The notes under the pieces were generated by a model that had not been told where the DNA came from, made no database searches, and saw only the letters and a list, made by a program, of their open reading frames with translations. A stretch of DNA of 63,770 bases, taken from contig JAHFUZ010000023.1 of assembly GCA_023264815.1 (NCBI GenBank), positions 1 through 63,770 on the forward strand, read 5' to 3'. The position numbers and the translations under genes are program-made. How positions within the stretch are numbered: the stretch's first letter is position 1; the number at the start of each line of letters is the position of its first letter. Below, piece by piece: positions 34,248 through 40,084 of this stretch. Origin of the DNA: Arthrobacter sp. Lineage in GTDB: Bacteria; Actinomycetota; Actinomycetes; Actinomycetales; Micrococcaceae.

Positions 34248-34356
34248 AGTCTCCCGCCATCCCGGCGCTGAACAGCACGAACTCCACCAGCTCAAGTGCG
34301 CTGTGCGGATGTGAGGCACCAAAGCCGTTGCCGGCGTCGTACGCGGCATCTGCCAC
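34219..34356 (-). CDS. Possible small protein or C-terminal remnant
   Basis: A frame not long enough for routine calling reads ADAAYDAGNGFGASHPHSAL and ELVEFVLFSAGMAGDFSAVF before a stop, with coding-like third positions. It could start at GTG 34356 (45 aa) or be the tail of a larger, lost gene, since the frame continues open towards the fusion gene. Its stop overlaps the 3' end of the convergent pseudouridine synthase gene by 29 bp. No family recognised. Confidence 0.4.
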   Translation of the reverse strand: MADAAYDAGNGFGASHPHSALELVEFVLFSAGMAGDFSAVFELPR

Positions 34357-34400
34357 CTGCCGTCCCGCCCAGCCGGCAGGTCGCTCCCGCGGAGCACTTC

Positions 34401-36893
34401 TTAGAGGCCCTGCATCACCGCAGCCGAAGCCCGCAGCCAGGCCTCCCGCGTGGCTGGCCGCAGTGCCTGGTAACTGAGCGGCCCGCCGGCCACCAGGGAA
34501 CTGTCGTAGGGAACGTCAAGGACTTCCCTGGTGAGGCTCTCGAAGTGGGCCCGCGTGCGCTGATGAAGCTGCACATCGGTGTGCCGCGACGGCGCGGCGA
34601 GCAGGGTCACGGCGTTGCCCACCTTGGCCTGGTAGCCGCGTTCCCGCAGCCCGTCCACCAGCCAGACGGCGCTGGCCACGGTGTCCTCCCGGAGGGTGGA
34701 AATGATGACCAGTTCATCTGCCGCGGCCACGGCTGCCTCCCAGTTGGAAGACCGCATGTTGTTGCCGGTGTCCACCATGATGATCCGGTAGAACCGCCGG
34801 AGTGCCGAGTGGAGCCGGTCGAACTCGCGGCGCCCGATGGTGGCGGCCCCCGCGGCGTCCTCGTCCGAGGCCAGCACATCGAACTGCGAGGATCCCTGAT
34901 AGCGGACAAACCGGTCCAGGTCCCCGATCCGGCCCAGGACGGGATCTTCGAAGCGGTCCACTTCCTGCATCAGGTCAACGGCAGTGGCGGTGTGGCCGGC
35001 CAGCGGCGCCCGCCACCCGAGTGTGCCGCGGGTTTCGTTGTTGTCCCAGGCGAGGGTGTATCCGCCGCGCTGGATTCCGAGGGTGGCGGCGAGAAGCAGC
35101 GTGGCCGTGGTCTTGTGGGCCCCGCCCTTGGGGTTGACCACCACCACTGTCCTGGGGCCGTCGAGCCGGCGCTGCACGTCTTCCACAGCCTGCAGATGGG
35201 CCAGTTCCCGGCGACCGGGTGCGGGGCTGATCGAGTTGCGGCTGAGCCTCCTGAGGGCACCCTGCCAGCCCGCCTCGGCCAGGGCTGCCGGCGGGGTGGG
35301 CCGGTCTGCGAGGAAATCCTGGAGCGTGGGGAGGCCGTCGTCCGGCAGGGATTCGGGCCGTGCCGCGGACAGTGCTGCGGGGCCCTGCACGGCCGCGGGA
35401 GCACGGAATTGCGACGGCGGACGCAACGGTGCCGGGGGCGGCTGGGGGACGTCGTCGTGGGGCATTGCCGCTGGTGGGACTGCGAGAGCCATGGCGGGCT
35501 TTCCTTTCTGTAGGGGCATCCCCATCTGCAGCGGCTTCCCCGCGCGAAGGTGCCGCGGCACCACGGCCGCGGGCGCCGCCGTCGTACTCCACTGCCTGTG
35601 GACACGCCCACTGAGGCGCTGGCCGAGGCGCCTCGAGAGGGTAAGCAGGACAGCCAGCAGCCGGTACAGCAGGAGCGCCAGGCCCACCACCGGCAGGGAA
35701 AGCATGAGGATGGACAAGACGGAGAGCGCCGCGCCGGCCGGGTCGCCGGTTTCCACCGCGGCGGCAGCCAGGCCCGAGTGGTGCCGGAGGGAGATGGCCG
35801 TCTGCCGGATGATCGCGGGCAGGCTGGCCAGCATCCAGCCGAGGGCCAGGAACAGCAGCGGCACCACCGTGACAACCCAGATGGTGACGATCCGGCGGGC
35901 GAAGGGCCGGAGCTGGGTCACGAGCGGGTCCGCGGGCCGCCCGGGGACCAGGCTCAGCAGGACCGGACGGATCCGGTTGAACAGGTCGGGGACGCCCGCA
36001 ATGTCAGCCAGCACGAAGTAGCCGTCGAAGCGCAGCGTGGGCACCAGCTGCTGGATCATCTGGAAATGCATCAGGCCTGACGCCAGCAGGAAGAAGCCCT
36101 GGCCAGTCAGCAGGTAGGCCCCGCCCAGTCCGATCAGGCAGAGGCAGTTGAAGTACAGTCCGCCAAGGTCCGTGCGGATCCTTCCTGCCCGGCCCAGCCG
36201 GTAGGAGTCGGTGACGTTTGTGAAGAACGCAGGAAAGACCAGGTAAAGTCCGACGCCGATCACGCCGGGCCGGGCGCCCCCGTACCGGCACGCCGTGGCA
36301 TGCCCCAGTTCGTGGACCACGGCTGCGAGGGTCAGCAGGGCGAAGACGCCCAGGAGCAACGCCGGGGTGAGCAGTATCTGTTCCAGTGTGGCCATGAAGT
36401 CGCCGCGGGCCATCACCAGGGCATCGACGACAGCCAATGATGCCAGCACGGCCACCACTGCGGGGCCCCAGTACAACGGCGCCAGGACAGCGGCCACTGC
36501 GTTGACCGCCTTTTCCGGGAGGAGTGTTCCGTGCAGCCGGAGCGCCAGGAGGGGGTCGGCCTTCGGGGCGGCCGGAGTGTCGGTGGAACCCGCGTGCCGG
36601 AGCAGGCCCATGGGTGCCAGCCTGCTGTCGATGAGATGGAGGAGCCCGCCCACGCCCAGTTCGCGGCCGTAGGCCTCGCTGATGTCGTGTGCCGTTTCCT
36701 CGAGGGATTTCTCCGGCGAGATGGAAACCAGCACCAGGTGGAGCAATTCCGAAACCTGGACAATTTGGCCGTCTCCACGCTGCAGCAGGTAGCTGTGATC
36801 CTTGAGCCCCGAGCCTTCAACCGGGCCCAGGAAAACAATCCCGGGCGCAAGGGACCAGCGGCGCACTAATGCTGCATCAGGTGGTGTTGTCAC
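34401..36893 (-). CDS. PqqD-like + M50 membrane metalloprotease + MinD/ParA ATPase fusion
   Basis: One continuous frame of about 830 aa. Residues ~30-100 (HSYLLQRGDGQIVQVSELLH ... LLHLIDSRLAPMGLL) resemble PqqD/RiPP-recognition winged helices. Residues ~130-430 are a multi-span M50 site-2-protease-like domain with HELGH at 194-198 and the second metal motif RFDGYFVLAD at 288-297. A Pro-rich linker (440-560) leads to a SIMIBI ATPase: deviant Walker A NPKGGAHKTT at 587-596 and IIMVDTGNN at 704-712. The open frame extends upstream across a precursor peptide gene, so a GTG at 36893 (or 36905) is the likely start. It probably binds, cuts and/or exports the two peptides encoded upstream. Confidence 0.8.
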   Translation of the reverse strand: MTTPPDAALVRRWSLAPGIVFLGPVEGSGLKDHSYLLQRGDGQIVQVSELLHLVLVSISPEKSLEETAHDISEAYGRELGVGGLLHLIDSRLAPMGLLRHAGSTDTPAAPKADPLLALRLHGTLLPEKAVNAVAAVLAPLYWGPAVVAVLASLAVVDALVMARGDFMATLEQILLTPALLLGVFALLTLAAVVHELGHATACRYGGARPGVIGVGLYLVFPAFFTNVTDSYRLGRAGRIRTDLGGLYFNCLCLIGLGGAYLLTGQGFFLLASGLMHFQMIQQLVPTLRFDGYFVLADIAGVPDLFNRIRPVLLSLVPGRPADPLVTQLRPFARRIVTIWVVTVVPLLFLALGWMLASLPAIIRQTAISLRHHSGLAAAAVETGDPAGAALSVLSILMLSLPVVGLALLLYRLLAVLLTLSRRLGQRLSGRVHRQWSTTAAPAAVVPRHLRAGKPLQMGMPLQKGKPAMALAVPPAAMPHDDVPQPPPAPLRPPSQFRAPAAVQGPAALSAARPESLPDDGLPTLQDFLADRPTPPAALAEAGWQGALRRLSRNSISPAPGRRELAHLQAVEDVQRRLDGPRTVVVVNPKGGAHKTTATLLLAATLGIQRGGYTLAWDNNETRGTLGWRAPLAGHTATAVDLMQEVDRFEDPVLGRIGDLDRFVRYQGSSQFDVLASDEDAAGAATIGRREFDRLHSALRRFYRIIMVDTGNNMRSSNWEAAVAAADELVIISTLREDTVASAVWLVDGLRERGYQAKVGNAVTLLAAPSRHTDVQLHQRTRAHFESLTREVLDVPYDSSLVAGGPLSYQALRPATREAWLRASAAVMQGL

Positions 36894-36981
36894 TTTCCCC
36901 GCCACATTCTCATTTCGCCGGGGAACTCCTGCGCGGAACCCGCCGCATAATTCCCGGCAAAGGGCCTTTCCATTGGGTAGG

Positions 36982-37015
36982 GGTGGGCATGCCCCGGCAT
37001 TGGAGCATGCCCACC
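36982..37015 (-). promoter_or_regulatory. Hairpin between precursor peptide and processing gene
   Basis: GGTGGGCATGC (36982-36992) pairs perfectly with GCATGCCCACC (37005-37015) around a 12-nt loop. It lies between the stop of the peptide gene (37037) and the start of the fusion gene. There is no U-tract, so it fits a partial terminator or an mRNA-stabilising stem that keeps peptide mRNA in excess. Confidence 0.65.
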
Positions 37016-37036
37016 GGGTGAATGGCTCCTGCAGGC

Positions 37037-37237
37037 CTACTGCTGAACAACAAACAGGGTCTGCCAGGCCTCCGAATTCGCCACGGAACCGATTGAGGCC
37101 GCATTGATGGCCATCGAAAGATTCACGGCAACAATGGGAGCGACGTTGATGTCGAAGAACAGCGTTTCCCGCACGGGAAGCAGTTCCAAAACCTCGGCGT
37201 CGAGTTCCCCGGGTAACAGCTCGGTTGATGCGGTCAT
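37037..37237 (-). CDS. Candidate precursor peptide B (LLPxRETL family)
   Basis: A 66-aa peptide with good ribosome binding site (GAGGTGCT before ATG). An acidic leader-like part (TASTELLPGELDAEVLE) precedes the motif ELLPVRETL, then FFDINVAPIVAVNLSMAINA and a C-terminal AASIGSVANSEAWQTLFVVQ. It aligns without gaps over 56 residues with peptide A. No cysteine is present, and there is no classical signal peptide or double-Gly site. It lies directly before the M50-ATPase fusion, which is the likely maturation or export factor. Confidence 0.75.
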   Translation of the reverse strand: MTASTELLPGELDAEVLELLPVRETLFFDINVAPIVAVNLSMAINAASIGSVANSEAWQTLFVVQQ

Positions 37238-37297
37238 AGCACCTCACCTCTCTCCCCCGGGCGGTCCCCGGGGTCCGGATATCGGATAGCAGGCGGA

Positions 37298-37492
37298 CTA
37301 GCCCTGGGCTACAAGGATTGTCTGAACGGCAGCGCTGTGTGCGTTAGCAAGCAAGGAGGCTGCATTCAGTGCAAGAGAGGAGTTACTCGCTACAACGTTG
37401 GCGAAGTTAGTGTCCAGCAACAGCGTTTCCCGCGAAGGCAACAACTCCACCTGCTGGCTTTCCAGTTCCTCAAAGGTGAGTTCTTTCTTCAT
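37298..37492 (-). CDS. Candidate precursor peptide A (LLPxRETL family)
   Basis: A 64-aa peptide starting MKKELTFEELESQQV; GGAGG lies about 11 bases before this ATG, better than the in-frame GTG at 37501. The shared motif ELLPSRETL is followed by LLDTNFANVVASNSSLALNA and ASLLANAHSAAVQTILVAQ. Positions kept in both peptides are ELLP-RETL, D-N, V-A-N-S-A-NAAS, S-A-QT and V-Q. The C-terminal half is hydrophobic, cysteine-free and rich in Ala, Asn and Ser. The kinship of two adjacent paralogues shows that they are real genes. Confidence 0.78.
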   Translation of the reverse strand: MKKELTFEELESQQVELLPSRETLLLDTNFANVVASNSSLALNAASLLANAHSAAVQTILVAQG

Positions 37493-37550
37493 GTCAATCA
37501 CCCCCTCCCGACGTCTCCCGACCAGTCAACGCGGACTGCCGTGGCAGCTT

Positions 37551-37579
37551 CGTTACAGGCGCGTTATTTTTGCGTCGTT
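37551..37579. promoter_or_regulatory. Three heptamer repeats at 11-bp spacing (SARP-type site)
   Basis: CGTTACA (37551-37557), CGTTATT (37562-37568) and CGTCGTT (37573-37579) start exactly 11 bp apart, one helical turn, as in the known binding sites of SARP activators. The site lies in the divergent region between the peptide genes and the rightward genes including the SARP. A weak -10-like TATGAG (37589-37594) stands 9 bp beyond the last repeat on the plus strand. Confidence 0.6.
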
Positions 37580-37703
37580 TCCCGAAACTATGAGGTGACA
37601 CTGTTTGACTTGGGCGCCGAATAATCTATGCCTAGGATGGGGATACCGGTCAGTAATGTGGTTTATGGCGAATTTGCAGACAAAGAAAGCAGGGCGCCCG
37701 CTC

Positions 37704-37925
37704 ATGGCGGACATTGAAGGCACAATGGTTATTCGCGCGTGGGCGGAACCTGCCCAAAACCACCAGGTCCGGGCACGCCTGATCTCCAGCCATCCGGGTC
37801 AGGCCGGGGAATTCGTGGAAACGGCCGCCGACGCCGACCAGATCCTCAAGGCCGTCCAGCGCTGGCTCGATTCGCTGCAGCCCGAGGGCACCTCAGCCGG
37901 CACGCCCAAGCCGGTGAACAGCTAG
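37704..37925 (+). CDS. Small acidic protein of the peptide locus
   Basis: A protein of 66-73 aa. Possible starts are ATG 37704 (MADIEG) and ATG 37725 (MVIRAWAEP), the latter with GAAGG four bases upstream. The core reads VRARLISSHPGQ and ETAADADQILKAVQRWLDSL, an alpha/beta mini-domain with a C-terminal helix. No family is recognised. It is co-oriented with the SARP gene 160 bp downstream and shares the divergent promoter with the peptides. Confidence 0.6.
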   Translation: MADIEGTMVIRAWAEPAQNHQVRARLISSHPGQAGEFVETAADADQILKAVQRWLDSLQPEGTSAGTPKPVNS

Positions 37926-37950
37926 CCCGCAGGGCTCAGGGGAGCCCGCC

Positions 37951-38019
37951 CTACCCCTCAAATACCCGCCTACCCCACTTTGCGGCCCGGCCTACCCCCG
38001 TTACTCAATTCACTTGACA
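37951..38019 (+). promoter_or_regulatory. CTACCCC repeats and TTGACA upstream of the SARP gene
   Basis: CTACCCC occurs at 37951, 37970 and 37992 in direct orientation (the last two 22 bp apart, two helical turns), and a consensus-like -35 box TTGACA follows at 38014-38019. A good -10 box is not evident. The layout suggests an activator-dependent promoter for the SARP gene. Confidence 0.4.
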
Positions 38020-38087
38020 GGTTTTGTCGCAGTGCCACGATGGTAGCTGGGGGATGCGTGGAATCCGGCCGCTTGAGAGGGAAAAGC

Positions 38088-38825
38088 ATGACGGTGGCTC
38101 TCGCACAGGATTGGCACTTGAGTCTGTTGGGGGCTTGGCGGTTACGCTGCGGCAGCACCACAGTGCCGGTAGCCACCCGTGAGCAGCGGCTCATCGCCTG
38201 TGTGGGACTTTTGGGATGCCGCCACCGCAGTTTCCTGGCCGGCCTGCTGTGGCCAAGGAGCAGCGAAACGCAGGCCGCGGGCAACCTGCGCACTACCGTC
38301 TGGTGCATCTCCCACGCCTTTCCACACCTGCTCCTCGCCGGGCCAGACACGCTCGAGCTGGACGATTCGGTCCGCGTGGACGTCGCGGCACTCCAGCGTC
38401 ACGTCGCCAGAATGTATGCCCAGCCCGAGGTCAGGATTCCGGACGCATACATGGACCACCTGAGCCGGGCCGAACTGCTGCCTGGCTGGTATGAGGACTG
38501 GGTGATCTTCGAACAGGAGCGGATCCGGCAGATGCGGCTGAGTGCGCTGGAGCTGATGGCACGGCAGCATCTGGCCGCAGGTGAACCCGGCAGGGCCGTC
38601 ATCGCGGCCCTGTCCGCCGTCAGCATCGAACCCCTTCGGGAATCGGCGCATCTGCTGCTGGTGCAGGCCCATCTTGCCGGGGGCAACCGGGCTGCTGCGG
38701 TCCGCGCGTACACCATGTTTGCCAGCCGGCTGGAAAGTGAGCTGGGAGTCCAGCCGTCCAACCAGCTCAGCGACATCGTGGCGGCGTTCCGTCCGCACTG
38801 CGGACTCGCCCCCGGCCTGCGGTAA
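38088..38825 (+). CDS. SARP/BTAD-domain transcriptional activator
   Basis: A 245-aa minimal SARP. Residues 8-95 form the OmpR-like winged helix (LSLLGAWRLRCGSTTVPVAT ... LAGLLWPRSSETQAAGNLRT). Residues about 100-240 form the BTAD helical domain (LPGWYEDWVIFEQERIRQMR; ALSAVSIEPLRESAHLLLVQ; FASRLESELGVQPSNQL). ATG 38088 has GAGAGGGAAAAGC in front. SARPs switch on secondary-metabolite clusters by binding heptamer repeats; a matching site is at 37551-37579. It is the likely activator of the peptide system. Confidence 0.85.
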   Translation: MTVALAQDWHLSLLGAWRLRCGSTTVPVATREQRLIACVGLLGCRHRSFLAGLLWPRSSETQAAGNLRTTVWCISHAFPHLLLAGPDTLELDDSVRVDVAALQRHVARMYAQPEVRIPDAYMDHLSRAELLPGWYEDWVIFEQERIRQMRLSALELMARQHLAAGEPGRAVIAALSAVSIEPLRESAHLLLVQAHLAGGNRAAAVRAYTMFASRLESELGVQPSNQLSDIVAAFRPHCGLAPGLR

Positions 38826-38903
38826 GGGTCATAGACACGCCCCGGGAAATCCCCGCTGGCCGCACGGCCACGCTGCCGCCTGAAAGTGCGGTACTTTGTG
38901 GCC

Positions 38904-39536
38904 ATGGACTTTGGCAACGCCGACACCTGGGGGGCGGCGATCTACTTTTGGATTATCCCCGTGGTCCTCGGCGACGCCATCTTCCCGCCCATCCCCTCCG
39001 AGATGGTGGTGATCACGGGCGGCGCCCTCTCGGCGGAGGGGCGGGCCAACGTTGCCCTGGTGGTGGTGCTGTCCGCGCTGGCATCCTGGATCGGTGACAT
39101 GGTGGTTTTCCAGCTGTTCAAGCGCCGGCTGAGCCATGTCCTTGACCGGTGGCGCTGGGGAAGGAAAGTCCACCACGGCATCCACGATGCGATCGCCAAA
39201 GCCAGCCGCTCGTCCACGTACGGGACCATTATCGGTGCCCGCTTCATTCCTGGCGGCAGGCTGGCGACGTCTGCCGCCGCCGGGATCGCCGACGTCTCCA
39301 TCCGCGGGTTCAGCCTCTGCGCAGGCCTCGGCGCAGTCTTGTGGGCCTGCTGGCTGGTGGGCCTGGGTTACTTCACGGGATCGGCAACCCGGCTGCCGTT
39401 TTGGGCCAGTTCCCTGATCGGGGTGGGCCTCGGGCTGGTGATCGGCGCCGTCGTCGGAGTCATCGTCACCCGCCGGCGCGGGACCCGCTCCCCCGTGGAC
39501 GAACCGCCGGTGGTTGGGCCTGCCCCCGGTGACTGA
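38904..39536 (+). CDS. DedA/VTT-family membrane protein
   Basis: A 210-aa membrane protein with the DedA pattern: PVVLGDAIFPPIPSEMVVIT near the N-terminus, then GARFIPGGRLATSAAAG with the conserved Arg/Gly, and a final membrane segment followed by a basic tail. Members move undecaprenyl phosphate or other lipids across the membrane. A GTG at 38886 is the alternative start. Its stop codon lies in the first copy of a 17-bp tandem repeat. Confidence 0.8.
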   Translation: MDFGNADTWGAAIYFWIIPVVLGDAIFPPIPSEMVVITGGALSAEGRANVALVVVLSALASWIGDMVVFQLFKRRLSHVLDRWRWGRKVHHGIHDAIAKASRSSTYGTIIGARFIPGGRLATSAAAGIADVSIRGFSLCAGLGAVLWACWLVGLGYFTGSATRLPFWASSLIGVGLGLVIGAVVGVIVTRRRGTRSPVDEPPVVGPAPGD

Positions 39537-39559
39537 GCTAGACCGGTGACTGAGCTAGA
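39526..39559. repeat. 17-bp tandem duplication at convergent gene ends
   Basis: CCGGTGACTGAGCTAGA occurs at 39526-39542 and again, exactly, at 39543-39559. The first copy contains the TGA of the DedA gene; the second contains the stop of the convergent gene (CTA, 39555-39557). Confidence 0.85.
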
Positions 39560-39860
39560 CCGGTGCCCAGCGGCCCCGCTTGCGGCGGAGCACGGTCAGC
39601 GAGCCGGTCAGCGCAACGCGTTCGACGGCGTCGCGCATCATGGCAGCCGATTCCCGCGCCTGGTGGTTCTCACCGGAGTATTCGGTCGCCTCCACGAGGA
39701 ACCGGAGATTCAGCTGCGGGACACCGCCCGCGAGCTCGATCTGGTTGGACTCCACATGGTGGCGGGTCGCCAGGGCCGCCACGGCGGCAGCCATCACGGC
39801 CTGCGGCGGGTTGCCAGGTTTCAGGCCGGTGATCTTCAGGCGGGTCTGGAACGAAGGCAT
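39555..39860 (-). CDS. Conserved-looking hypothetical protein
   Basis: A 101-aa protein starting MPSFQTRLKITGLKPGNPPQ with ribosome binding site GAGGG. It shows a beta-alpha-beta pattern (AVMAAAVAALATRHHVESNQ; VPQLNLRFLVEATEYSGENH), charged C-terminus and no signal peptide. No family is recognised. The upstream in-frame codons lie in the repeat-flanking DNA and are left out. Confidence 0.65.
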   Translation of the reverse strand: MPSFQTRLKITGLKPGNPPQAVMAAAVAALATRHHVESNQIELAGGVPQLNLRFLVEATEYSGENHQARESAAMMRDAVERVALTGSLTVLRRKRGRWAPV

Positions 39861-39893
39861 GCCCTCAACACTATCCCGCCCGCCCCCCGGCAA

Positions 39894-39994
39894 ACGCTCT
39901 CTCACTTAACGCAGGAAAACCCCCATCGCTCTCTCACTTTCTTAAGGAGAGTGAGAGAGCGTTGAGGGAAAACCCACATCTAGTGAGAGAGCGT
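39894..39994. repeat. Dispersed double-hairpin repeat, copy 1
   Basis: Outer arms ACGCTCTCTCACTTAA and TAGTGAGAGAGCGT enclose an inner hairpin (CGCTCTCTCACTTTC paired with GAGAGTGAGAGAGCG) and short A/C-rich links (CGCAGGAAAAC, GAAAACCCAC). The same architecture recurs at 60055-60157 and 63438-63540, always between genes. Confidence 0.85.
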
Positions 39995-40062
39995 CCCGGG
40001 GAGGTGGGGCGTCCCGGGGGGGTGGGGCGTCCCGGGGAGGTGGGGCGTCCCGGGGAGGTGGA
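39991..40062. repeat. Four tandem copies of an 18-bp G-rich unit
   Basis: GCGTCCCGGGGAGGTGGG is repeated at 39991, 40009, 40027 and 40045, with one or two changes in copies 2 and 4. The array starts inside the last 4 bases of the dispersed repeat and ends about 20 bp before the ppc stop codon. Confidence 0.85.
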
Positions 40063-40084
40063 GCGGCGCTGGCGGCGGGGGGGG

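Noticed and set aside
36894..37247. Upstream extension of the M50-ATPase frame to 37247
   Set aside because: It would run through peptide B in another frame, contains no domain and is cysteine-rich and disordered. The conserved start of the PqqD-like domain lies downstream.
39894..40062. CRISPR array near the ppc gene
   Set aside because: The repeats are tandem without unique spacers of constant length and no cas gene is nearby; the pattern is a hairpin repeat plus a simple 18-bp array.
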